Assembly (NCBI GenBank): GCA_964520045.1
Contig: CAZFMJ010000059.1
Span: 1-18,145 of the forward strand
Reading direction: 5' to 3'
DNA from: CAZFMJ01 sp964520045
GTDB taxonomy: Bacteria > Elusimicrobiota > Elusimicrobia > Elusimicrobiales > CAZFMJ01
Length of the DNA stretch: 18,145 bases
Shown here: one piece after another, positions 6,334 to 13,356 of the stretch
Numbering within the stretch: position 1 is the stretch's first letter
How the letters are laid out: each line of letters opens with the position of its first letter
Position numbers and translations under genes: made by a program
Notes under the pieces: generated by a model
Databases searched by the model: none
What the model was told of the DNA's origin: nothing
Seen by the model: the letters and a program-made list of their open reading frames with translations, nothing else

Positions 6334-7614
6334 TTATAGTCTCCATACTTTTATGCCTGCTCTCTTCATTTCTTTCAAATCGAACAGTCCTTTAACATCG
6401 ATAAGAACAGGATTTTTTCCCGTCATTTTTGCTATCTGCGCTCCGGTGAGACCGGCATATTGACGGTGCGCCACGGCCAATATAACCGCGGAGGCCGGTT
6501 TGAGCTTATTCATGGGCGTAAGCTTTATGCCGTATTCCCGCTTTACTTCGGCCGGGTCCGCGAACGGGTCTGAGACCTGAACTTTTATTCCGTACTCCTT
6601 CAGCTTGAGTATGATGTCGGCGACTTTGGAATTGCGGATGTCGGGGCAGTTTTCCTTAAACGTAACGCCTAATACGGTTACGGTCGCGCCCAGTATGCCG
6701 CATCCGGTTTTAATCATTTCGCGCACCGCGCGGTTGGCGATGTATTTGCCGATGCTGTCGTTTATCCTGCGTCCCGCAAGGATAACCTGCGGGATATAGC
6801 CCAGCTGTTCGGCTTTGTGCGTGAGATAATACGGATCCACTCCTATGCAGTGCCCCCCCACGAGGCCCGGCTTGAATTTAAGAAAATTCCATTTTGTTCC
6901 GGCAGCGGAAAGAACCTCATTCGTGTCTATTCCCATTATATTGAATATCAGAGCAAGCTCGTTCATGAAAGCGATATTGATATCCCGCTGTGTGTTTTCT
7001 ATGACTTTGGCGGCTTCGGCTGTTTTGATATTAGGCGCCCTGTGCACGCCCGCGGTTACCACCGATTCATAAACGCGCGCCACGATATCCAGAGTACGGG
7101 CGTCCATGCCTGAAACTATTTTTTTTATTTTAGTGAAGATATGCTCTTTGTCTCCCGGATTTATTCTTTCCGGGCTGTAGCCCACTTTAAAATCCCTTCC
7201 GCATTTAAGCCCCGAGGCCTTTTCCATTATAGGGACGCATTCTTCCTCCGTAACTCCCGGGTATACCGTGGATTCAAAAACAACGATATCCCCTTTTTTA
7301 AGGATATTCCCGACTGTTTGAGACGCTTTGTATGTAAGGTCAAGATCGGGTTTGTGCGCATTATCAACAGGTGTAGGCACCGCCACTATGTGGAAATCGG
7401 CTTTTTTTAAATCCCGCGGATTTTCCGTATATAGGATATCCGCCGATTTAAGCTCCGCTTTGGAAACTTCTCCGGTGCGGTCAATGCCTTTTTTTAGCTC
7501 CGCTATTCTGCGGGGATTGATATCAAACCCGACGGTTTTTCCCTTTTGTCCGAATGCCACCGCCACAGGAAGCCCCACGTAGCCCAACCCTATGACTGAA
7601 ATTTTTCGTTCCAT
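6334..7614 (-). CDS. Nucleotide-sugar 6-dehydrogenase, TviB/WbpO-like
   Basis: A 426-aa UDP-sugar dehydrogenase. It oxidises C6 of a UDP-hexose to the carboxylate in two NAD+-dependent steps, giving a UDP-uronic acid for acidic polysaccharide. The N-terminal Rossmann motif GLGYVG is at residues 9-14. The linker region has AKVIENTQRDINIAFMNE (about 202-219). The catalytic cysteine C256 is in GGHCIGVDPYYL, and a C-terminal Rossmann domain follows (about 315-426). The stretch GFDINPRRIAELKKGIDRTGEV and the motif VAVPTPVD resemble the UDP-N-acetylhexosamine dehydrogenases (TviB/WbpO/Cap5L) more than UDP-glucose dehydrogenase, so UDP-GlcNAc or UDP-GalNAc is the likely substrate; that choice is inference. 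AAGGA lies 9 nt before the ATG. It follows the 116-aa gene by 26 bp, so co-transcription is likely. Confidence 0.93.
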   Translation of the reverse strand: MERKISVIGLGYVGLPVAVAFGQKGKTVGFDINPRRIAELKKGIDRTGEVSKAELKSADILYTENPRDLKKADFHIVAVPTPVDNAHKPDLDLTYKASQTVGNILKKGDIVVFESTVYPGVTEEECVPIMEKASGLKCGRDFKVGYSPERINPGDKEHIFTKIKKIVSGMDARTLDIVARVYESVVTAGVHRAPNIKTAEAAKVIENTQRDINIAFMNELALIFNIMGIDTNEVLSAAGTKWNFLKFKPGLVGGHCIGVDPYYLTHKAEQLGYIPQVILAGRRINDSIGKYIANRAVREMIKTGCGILGATVTVLGVTFKENCPDIRNSKVADIILKLKEYGIKVQVSDPFADPAEVKREYGIKLTPMNKLKPASAVILAVAHRQYAGLTGAQIAKMTGKNPVLIDVKGLFDLKEMKRAGIKVWRL

Positions 7615-7640
7615 ATTTGAATTTCCTTATCCCGAGAGAC

Positions 7641-7991
7641 TTACCTTGTTTTTCGTTTTAGCCGTGTAATATCTTTGCGGTCGCAGGCGCGGTTAAAATG
7701 CTGTTTCAATTTCACAAGGTCATTGCGCGATATATAATGAACGGTAACTTCCCTGAATTTTCCGTCTTCCTTTTTCTTCCATACATCCTCTCGTTTTCCA
7801 TAAACGCTCCTGTCCATAACCGGCGATTCGCGCCGATCGAAAAGATAATTGCGGGTCTTTCTTATGGACTGCAGGACATCCAGCGCGGTATTAAAATCTT
7901 TTTCGATGTTCAGCCGGTCAACCTCGTCGGCGGTCCCTTTCCCGTAATACCATGCCCGGCCGTTTTTATCCGCGAATCGTTTTATTTCCAT
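7641..7991 (-). CDS. Hypothetical 116-aa basic protein
   Basis: Not recognised. The protein starts MEIKRFADKNGRAWYYGKG and is rich in Lys and Arg, with an ALDVLQSIRKTRNYLFDRRESPV helix in the middle and a basic tail (KDITRLKRKTR). It has no signal peptide, membrane segment or catalytic signature that I can identify. It lies 43 bp downstream of the 64-aa gene and 26 bp upstream of the sugar dehydrogenase on the same strand, and may be a third member of the nucleotidyltransferase module or a passenger. The basic composition would allow RNA or DNA contact; that is only a possibility. Confidence 0.7.
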   Translation of the reverse strand: MEIKRFADKNGRAWYYGKGTADEVDRLNIEKDFNTALDVLQSIRKTRNYLFDRRESPVMDRSVYGKREDVWKKKEDGKFREVTVHYISRNDLVKLKQHFNRACDRKDITRLKRKTR

Positions 7992-8034
7992 AACCCGGAT
8001 CCCCTGTTTTGGGACACTATTTTTTTGAAAAGTT

Positions 8035-8229
8035 TCAGGAGCGTTTTCCGCGGGAGATTATTCTAATTACGGTGTTGTCCGCATTTATCCCTTTCAGCGC
8101 AAACACCTTTTTCCGTATGGAATTAACTGCGGAAACGCGCTCTTCGGATGTCATGAGCAAAGAGCTGTTAAGAATATCCCTGTCCGCTTCTTCATAGGAA
8201 GAATAAAATTTAATTTGGATTTTGTTCAT
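8035..8229 (-). CDS. 64-aa small partner of the nucleotidyltransferase
   Basis: MNKIQIKFYSSYEEADRDIL... followed by the helix start MTSEER at residues 26-31 and a basic C-terminus (VIRIISRGKRS). Its ATG overlaps the stop of the preceding nucleotidyltransferase as ATGA (8226-8229), so it is translated from the same message. The (L/M)(S/T)xEER helix is shared with the 57-aa ORF at 5917-6090; both sit beside nucleotidyltransferases, suggesting one partner family, but the gene order is reversed here (enzyme first). No DNA-binding motif is seen. Antitoxin role inferred. Confidence 0.7.
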   Translation of the reverse strand: MNKIQIKFYSSYEEADRDILNSSLLMTSEERVSAVNSIRKKVFALKGINADNTVIRIISRGKRS

Positions 8230-8744
8230 TTGCGGAATTTTTTGCGCAGTAATTTATGTTTAACCAGCTTTAATGTCTCATAATCCGCCGAATCAGAGCC
8301 GCGTTTTCTGCCCCGATAAACCATGTTTTTTACCAGAGCTTTATTTTTTATAATTTCATTCAAACCTAAATAATATGCGGTTATGCCGCTGTATTTTCCT
8401 TTTACGCGATGCCGGAGTATTTCCTCTTTACGCAGGCCGGTCAAGCCGTTTGATAATTCTATCTGATTAGGTTCCACGCCTATCCGCAAAATTACAGTTT
8501 CATTAGTATTGAAATAACCACAATCAATATCGGCTCCGGCAAATTCCTTAATAACAGCCGCAGTCTTTATTGAATTAGTCTGCGTGGGCGCAATGTAAAA
8601 ATCAATATCCCGCGTGGATCTGGGCTCGGAATGAAAAGATACTGCGTATGCCCCCGTGATACAGTAGTCTATTCTGTGCTTGTTCAAAAGATCTATGAAA
8701 TCCCTGAAATCATCTTTAATCAGTTTAGCGGTATTTTTTTTCAT
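8226..8744 (-). CDS. Nucleotidyltransferase-fold protein
   Basis: A 172-aa protein with a polymerase-beta-type active site: ITGAYAVSFHSEPRSTRDIDFYI at about residues 29-51, giving the G31 turn and metal ligands D46 and D48. A second conserved region (GVEPNQIELSNGLTGL) follows. The tail (DYETLKLVKHKLLRKKFRK) is strongly basic. It belongs with small toxin-like or RNA/protein-modifying nucleotidyltransferases rather than with tRNA or antibiotic enzymes. AGGG precedes the ATG at 8742-8744. Downstream it is coupled by ATGA to the 64-aa gene. By eye the stretch is more AT-rich than the flanking ligase and dehydrogenase genes, consistent with a separate origin; composition was not computed. Confidence 0.78.
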   Translation of the reverse strand: MKKNTAKLIKDDFRDFIDLLNKHRIDYCITGAYAVSFHSEPRSTRDIDFYIAPTQTNSIKTAAVIKEFAGADIDCGYFNTNETVILRIGVEPNQIELSNGLTGLRKEEILRHRVKGKYSGITAYYLGLNEIIKNKALVKNMVYRGRKRGSDSADYETLKLVKHKLLRKKFRK

Positions 8745-8870
8745 TTGCCCTTTTTTTTAAGCAATCCCGACAATATTATTTTATCAAATTTCGCTCCTGT
8801 CCGGCTGGGCGACCGGGAAACTATAGTTGCGGAAACTGGCGGCTTTTCCGGTCTTACTCACTTCTTTTTT

Positions 8871-8895
8871 CCTTCTACCTTCCCAAACCTTCCTT
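8871..8895. repeat. Decayed 7-mer array copy
   Basis: CCTTCTACCTTCCCAAACC followed by TTCCTT resembles the reverse strand of the GG(T/G)AGA(C/A) heptamer arrays found elsewhere in the window, with more drift. Uncertain. Confidence 0.35.
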
Positions 8896-8906
8896 AAATG
8901 CAGTGA

Positions 8907-8954
8907 CACATTCGACTCCGCTCAGTGTTACCCTGAGTGTAATCGAAGGGGTGA
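8907..8954. repeat. Dispersed hairpin repeat, TTCGACTCCGCTCAG type
   Basis: The arms TTCGACTCCGCTCAG and CTGAGTGTAATCGAA pair imperfectly around GTGTTACC. I recall this sequence type as a very common intergenic repeat in many environmental bacteria. It lies 27 bp beyond the ligase stop and could fold as RNA at the end of the ligase transcript, but has no T-tract. Confidence 0.65.
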
Positions 8955-8980
8955 GTTTGGGGCGGCCCATTCTCAAGGCT

Positions 8981-10687
8981 TTAATGGAAAGAATGGACCG
9001 TCTCCCGTTTACCGTCTTCCATCTTCATCAACGCCGTTGAATGCGCTTTCAGCCTGCGCAGATCTAGGTTGAAGGGATAGTTTTTAAAATACGGGGCGGT
9101 TTTTTCATTCAATTCCTTAAGCAGTCTGTCTCTTTCCTTCAGATCGGTTCTGGCAAGATTATAAAGAGCCATGCCCCGGCGTATGGCATATTTGGGGTTT
9201 TTATCCCAAAACAGGGCCCTTTCATAAAAACCGGCCTTGTTTTGAGGCGCAGAGTATTTGCCCTTAAAATCATAATACGAAGCTATTATCGGCGGTACGG
9301 AAAGCAGAAGAAGGGCGATCGAGCAGACGGACAGGAAATAAACCGCGGATTTGGGGATTTTTTTTACAGGCTCGTCTTCCGGATTTAATTCATATTTTTT
9401 TCCGTCTTTTACCGGCGCCGAGGAAACATAGGCCAGAAAAAGAAAAAACATTACCGCATTCGCGGGAATCTGGAAGCCGAAATCCGTAAAACTGTGGGCC
9501 ATGAATGCGGTGATGCCCGCAAAAACTCCTCCGGCAAGGGATTTTATTTCGCTTGACGGGCATTTAAGCCATGTCTTAAATGATCTATAAAGCAGTAAGC
9601 CCAAGCCCGCCGTGTATATCAGAAAGCCCGTTACTCCGGTCTCAAGCAGAAGTTTAATCCAATCGCTGTGCATGTGCTCGACAATGCCTTTTATTTTAAC
9701 GCTTTGGTATAAGGGGTAGGCTTCTATGAACGAGCCAAGCCCCGTGCCGAAAAACGGAAAATCCTTAAACAGGCGCCAGCCGTCGGCATACATATAAAGG
9801 CGTATGGTTACGGAGCCGTCGAAAATGCCGTTATCCTGCAGGCCCAGCCATTTGGGAAAATTGAGCAGAATTACGGCGTAGCCTATTATGGCGAGCAGAA
9901 ACGCCAGACGCGCCGTTCTTCTGGCGGTTTTGCCTTGAATAAACGCTAAAGATATCATGCCCATAAGACCCATCGCGAAAACTCCGGAGTGAAGCCCCGC
10001 CCTTGAGCCGGTTTTGATCACTCCGTAGAAAATAGCCGAGATCATAAAAAATATCATGGCCTGACGGGCCATAATTTCGGATTTTCTTCCCCTTCCGCTG
10101 AATCTGTGCCTTGCGTATTCGGCAAACTGGGAAAAAAATATCCCCCAGCCTGCCAGCATTGTCATGTTAAGGAAAGCGGCGGCGTGGTCGCGGTTTATAA
10201 AGGGTCCGAAGGGGTTGGCAATAAAAGGAAGTTTGCGCAGGCCGTAAAGCAGGGTATTGTCGTCGGCTTTCTGGGCGATGCCTATAAGGGCTATGACAAG
10301 GCCCAGAATAAACACCGTCCACGAAAAATTGCGCAGAGCGCCGGGTTTTCGGAATATCTGTACGGCGGTGAGCAGAAGCGCGGCAAGCGCCGGCCACCAG
10401 ATTAAGGCCTTGAGGGTGGAGTATCTGTCGGCCGTAAAAAGCGGACCGCCGGCAAATTTTACCGGATGGAAATTCAGAGATTGTAATGTTGCCAGAAGAA
10501 GAATTCCGGCCAGCGCGGGCAGAAGCGTTTTATAGGCCGGAGAACTGCCGTTGAACCAGCGTTTTTTTGAGGCAAAGAGGATTGCGAGGGAAAAAATAAG
10601 TATCTGCAGTATGCCTTTCGACCAAGGCTCGACCGAACCGAATGCCAGGGGGGCGTAGATGACTATGAGAGAAAGGAGAAGTAACAT
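8981..10687 (-). CDS. O-antigen ligase/polymerase family membrane protein (Wzy_C)
   Basis: A 568-aa inner-membrane protein with roughly a dozen hydrophobic segments spread over residues 1-470. Family marks are GPFINRDHAAAFLNM (161-175), a GSRAG turn (227-231), and the signature from GWRLFKDFPFFGTGLGSF (303-320) to EHMHSDWIKLLLETGVTG (337-354), characteristic of the Wzy_C/O-antigen ligase domain (PF04932). Residues ~470-555 form a soluble helical tail, TPR-like (YERALFWDKNPKYAIRRGMALYN). It would polymerise or ligate the polysaccharide at the periplasmic face; polymerase is likelier beside Wza/Wzc-like genes, but sequence alone cannot separate the two. The last ~12 residues (EDGKRETVHSFH) are encoded by a heptamer repeat. 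No Shine-Dalgarno precedes the ATG; a repeat array ends 3-5 nt before it. Confidence 0.9.
   Translation of the reverse strand: MLLLLSLIVIYAPLAFGSVEPWSKGILQILIFSLAILFASKKRWFNGSSPAYKTLLPALAGILLLATLQSLNFHPVKFAGGPLFTADRYSTLKALIWWPALAALLLTAVQIFRKPGALRNFSWTVFILGLVIALIGIAQKADDNTLLYGLRKLPFIANPFGPFINRDHAAAFLNMTMLAGWGIFFSQFAEYARHRFSGRGRKSEIMARQAMIFFMISAIFYGVIKTGSRAGLHSGVFAMGLMGMISLAFIQGKTARRTARLAFLLAIIGYAVILLNFPKWLGLQDNGIFDGSVTIRLYMYADGWRLFKDFPFFGTGLGSFIEAYPLYQSVKIKGIVEHMHSDWIKLLLETGVTGFLIYTAGLGLLLYRSFKTWLKCPSSEIKSLAGGVFAGITAFMAHSFTDFGFQIPANAVMFFLFLAYVSSAPVKDGKKYELNPEDEPVKKIPKSAVYFLSVCSIALLLLSVPPIIASYYDFKGKYSAPQNKAGFYERALFWDKNPKYAIRRGMALYNLARTDLKERDRLLKELNEKTAPYFKNYPFNLDLRRLKAHSTALMKMEDGKRETVHSFH
8998..9026. 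repeat. Heptamer array copy A, inside the ligase 3' end
   Basis: On the minus strand it reads GAAGAT-GGAAGAC-GGTAAAC-GGGAGAC-GGTCCAT, a degenerate 7-mer tandem (consensus GG-N-A-R-A-Y) in frame with the ligase gene and encoding its tail. Confidence 0.7.
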
Positions 10688-10846
10688 ATTAAGGAGACGG
10701 TAAACGGCAGACGGGAGAAGGTAGACGGCAAAACAAAAAGAAAAATCTAAAGACAGCAGACGGCCGAATAAATAACGGAATAGAAGTTACTCTGCTTACC
10801 TTCGTATTTTTACCTTCTACCGTTTACCATCTCCCATCTACCGTCT
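10688..10846. repeat. Inverted pair of heptamer arrays (B and C) between wzc-like and ligase genes
   Basis: Array B (10691-10730) reads GGAGAC-GGTAAAC-GGCAGAC-GGGAGAA-GGTAGAC-GGCAAAA on the plus strand. Array C (10811-10846) reads AGAC-GGTAGAT-GGGAGAT-GGTAAAC-GGTAGAA-GG on the minus strand, starting right at the wzc-like stop codon. The two face each other across about 80 bp, so a transcript running from wzc to the ligase gene could fold them into a long imperfect stem ending just before the ligase ATG. The spacer holds no ORF or clear promoter. Confidence 0.75.
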
Positions 10847-12607
10847 TTACACCTTTGTCTTCGTCTGTTTGGAATCTTTATGTTCGTCGTCCTGATAATA
10901 GTGCTGGTAATACTGGTGGTAATAGTAGCCGTAGGGAGCGTAGGCAAGGCCCTTGAAGCTGGCCATGTTTATCGCCACGCCCAAAATTTTCATCCCGGCG
11001 GATTTTATCCGTTTTGAGGCGGAGTCGATAACGTTTACGCGGGTTTTTCCGAATCTTACCGAGAATACGCAGGGTATTCCCTGCTTTCCCCAAAGCAGGG
11101 TGTCGCTTATCGGAAATATGGGAGGGCAGTCTATTATCACCCTGTCGTAATTCGCGCTTGTCCATTCAAGAAGCGCGGCGACTTTGGGCGTGTTAAGAAG
11201 CTCCGAGGGATTGGGGGGCCTTGTTCCGCAGGGCATAACATGAAGATTCATAACCCCTGATTCCTGTATAAGGGAATTTAAGGATTCAATTTTTTCGCTT
11301 TTAGCCAGATATTCGCTTACTCCCCGCGCATTGGAAACGCCGAACATTTTATGCACCTTGGGCCTTCTTAAGTCTCCGTCCAGAAGAAGCACCCTTTCTC
11401 CCAGCTGGGCGTAGGACACCGCGATATTGGCGGCTATATAGGATTTTCCCTCTTCTTTTATGGAGCTTGTTACAAGTATTGTGCTGATTTTTCTGCCCAC
11501 TCCGGAAAAGTCTATCATGGTGCGCATATTCCTGAAGGCTTCGCTTGTAAGGGACTGCTTTTCTTCAAGCAGGGTCTGGTACGCCTTGCGGGAGGATTTC
11601 TGCGCGAAAAAGGGAATTGTCGCCAGAAAGGGCAGGTGCAGTTTGTTTTCAACGTCATCCTGCGTTCTTATGGACTGGTCTATCATTTCCACGAGCATCG
11701 CCGAGGCGAATCCCAGTATGAAGCCGAATAATATTCCCAGCAGTATATTTAGTTTTTTATTAGGTTTTATCGGAGAAACAGGAACCTGAGCTTCATCCAC
11801 AAGGCGGATATTATTGCCCATAAGCTGGCCCGAAAGGTCCATCTTAAGGCTCTGAACTATTTTATCCGTTTCGGTCTGTATCTGGCTTTTTATTGAAGCC
11901 ATCTGAGCCCGAAGGGAAACAAGATTGGGATGCTTTGCGGTGTATCTTTTGGAAATGTCCGCGTAATCCAATTCCACTTTGGCAAGATTCTGTTTTAAGT
12001 TCTGGATAAGAACACTGTTGACCACGGCCGGAAGAGATTCCAGAGTGGCGCGGTTTTCAGGAGAATCCTGCTTTAACTGCAGGGCCTGAAGAATTTCTTT
12101 GGCTATAAAAAGCTGGTTGCTTATATTCTGCTCTATGAATGCGTTCGCAAGGCGGTTTGTTATTTCTGAGGCTGTATAAGGGTTTGCGGACTGCGTTTTT
12201 ATGTATACGAGCCTGCTTCTCGGAACGGGCGATATTGTTATGGCTTTTTCCAGTTTCTGCAGACCGCGGGGATTTTGAAAAGCCGTCTCATTCTGGAGCT
12301 TAAGGTCGTCATAAACTTTTTTGAGGATGGTTTCGCTTTTCAGGAGCTTGTACTGGGTTTGATAATAGTCTTCATTAGTGCGCTCGACCATTCCGCCCTG
12401 ATAAATGACGTTTCCGGAACTGCGCTCCTTCTCAATGTTAAGAAGCGCGGATGCCTGATATATGGGAGTGGTGTTGAAAGTTATGATCGCGGTCGTTACG
12501 GCGATAATAAGCCATGTTGAAGCCACGATCCATCTTCTTCTGAGAAGTATGTCGAGATAATGGGTTAAATCGAGTTCCGACTGCTGTGTTTCCTGTGTTT
12601 CAACCAT
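10847..12607 (-). CDS. Wzc-like polysaccharide co-polymerase and tyrosine autokinase
   Basis: A 586-aa inner-membrane protein controlling polymer length and export. The Wzz-type domain begins at residue ~14 with TM1 at about 27-46. A periplasmic coiled-coil region runs to ~270. The proline motif VPVSPIKPNKK (275-285) leads into TM2 (about 287-308). The cytoplasmic BY-kinase domain has the oligomerisation motif EX2RX2R exactly (E356, R359, R362), Walker A SSIKEEGKS (381-389), Walker A' LLLDGDLRRP (407-416) and Walker B VIIDCPP (490-496). The tail carries nine tyrosines between 556 and 571 (YAPYGYYYHQYYQHYY), the autophosphorylation cluster. GAGG is 6 nt before the ATG. It lacks nothing essential. 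The Wza-like gene is separated from it by an inserted nucleotidyltransferase/HEPN pair, and the matching phosphatase is divergent from the Wza-like gene. Confidence 0.95.
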   Translation of the reverse strand: MVETQETQQSELDLTHYLDILLRRRWIVASTWLIIAVTTAIITFNTTPIYQASALLNIEKERSSGNVIYQGGMVERTNEDYYQTQYKLLKSETILKKVYDDLKLQNETAFQNPRGLQKLEKAITISPVPRSRLVYIKTQSANPYTASEITNRLANAFIEQNISNQLFIAKEILQALQLKQDSPENRATLESLPAVVNSVLIQNLKQNLAKVELDYADISKRYTAKHPNLVSLRAQMASIKSQIQTETDKIVQSLKMDLSGQLMGNNIRLVDEAQVPVSPIKPNKKLNILLGILFGFILGFASAMLVEMIDQSIRTQDDVENKLHLPFLATIPFFAQKSSRKAYQTLLEEKQSLTSEAFRNMRTMIDFSGVGRKISTILVTSSIKEEGKSYIAANIAVSYAQLGERVLLLDGDLRRPKVHKMFGVSNARGVSEYLAKSEKIESLNSLIQESGVMNLHVMPCGTRPPNPSELLNTPKVAALLEWTSANYDRVIIDCPPIFPISDTLLWGKQGIPCVFSVRFGKTRVNVIDSASKRIKSAGMKILGVAINMASFKGLAYAPYGYYYHQYYQHYYQDDEHKDSKQTKTKV

Positions 12608-12640
12608 AAGTACCTCTACCGTGATAAGATTAACCGACGA

Positions 12641-13042
12641 TTATCCGTTGATCAAGTCAACGGTTGCCTGCATTATTCCTTGAGCATATTCCAACGCAGA
12701 TTTTGCTTCTTTGATCGAATACTGAACGCCCGCATCAAGAGGATATTTCGCCTCAATATAATACCGATTCAGTTTTTTTGCGTTATTGCGCAAAGACTCA
12801 ATGCCCGGCGCATGTTTTAGGGAAATATTGAAGAGCGTTACTAAATCGTGAACATTAGGGATAATCAGGCCTTTCCAGGCCAACAACGCCTTAAAAGATT
12901 TTTCGGCGGTTTGATGGCAGTGATAACATGCCATATCCGTAGGGATATCACTTTCGTAATATCCCAAAATGGCTACCGCGGATTTCATGTCATTTTTAGC
13001 CTTAGCGAGCCATTCACCGCAGTTTTTGGAATTTTTAGCCAT
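12641..13042 (-). CDS. HEPN-domain protein, partner of the adjacent nucleotidyltransferase
   Basis: A 133-aa helical protein of the HEPN superfamily (COG2250 type). CYHCHQTAEKSFKALLAWKG at 39-58 matches the family's helix-2 pattern (x-Q-x-A-E-K-x-x-K-A-L-L), HDL is at 65-67 and RYYIEAKYP at 93-101. In many HEPN toxins an R-X4-6-H motif forms the RNase site, but here neither R85 nor R93 is followed by a histidine, so RNase activity of that kind is doubtful. The gene begins 4 bp after the stop of the nucleotidyltransferase gene; ATG at 13042 is chosen over the adjacent TTG at 13045. Together they match MNT-HEPN modules, where the MNT modifies or neutralises the HEPN protein. The pair lies inside the polysaccharide export operon. 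Confidence 0.87.
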   Translation of the reverse strand: MAKNSKNCGEWLAKAKNDMKSAVAILGYYESDIPTDMACYHCHQTAEKSFKALLAWKGLIIPNVHDLVTLFNISLKHAPGIESLRNNAKKLNRYYIEAKYPLDAGVQYSIKEAKSALEYAQGIMQATVDLING

Positions 13043-13046
13043 CAAT

Positions 13047-13349
13047 TTAAAGAGTCTTGCCCCTGTTGATAATCTCGCTGATAAAGGCGTTGCCGTTTTT
13101 TAAACTTTTATTTAATTCATGGGGGGTGTAGACTATAACATCAAGCGGAAAAGTGCGGTCTGCAAATAATTCCGAGATTTTGTCCGCCCGTTTATCACGG
13201 CGCAAATTGGAGTCCATAACCAGAAAAATATCTATATCGCTGTGCTTGGACGGCTTTCCCCATGCATTCGATCCGAAAAGAATGATTTTCTCGGGACGGC
13301 AATTTTTATGGATTTTATCGGCGATCTGCCGCAATAATTTTTTGCTCAT
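13047..13349 (-). CDS. MNT-type minimal nucleotidyltransferase (antitoxin-like)
   Basis: A 100-aa protein from the ATG at 13347-13349. The frame opens earlier, but the extra 19 residues lie inside the Wza-like gene and match nothing. The active-site motif GSNAWG-x5-SDID is at residues 26-40 (D38, D40) with the third carboxylate D70 in PLDVIV: the complete catalytic triad of polymerase-beta-fold MNT proteins, which transfer AMP to their HEPN partner in characterised systems. It starts 7 bp after the stop of the Wza-like gene and ends 4 bp before the HEPN gene, so it appears embedded in the operon. No good Shine-Dalgarno is seen. Family call is firm; whether the pair acts as a toxin-antitoxin is untested. 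Confidence 0.87.
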   Translation of the reverse strand: MSKKLLRQIADKIHKNCRPEKIILFGSNAWGKPSKHSDIDIFLVMDSNLRRDKRADKISELFADRTFPLDVIVYTPHELNKSLKNGNAFISEIINRGKTL

Positions 13350-13356
13350 TATAGAA

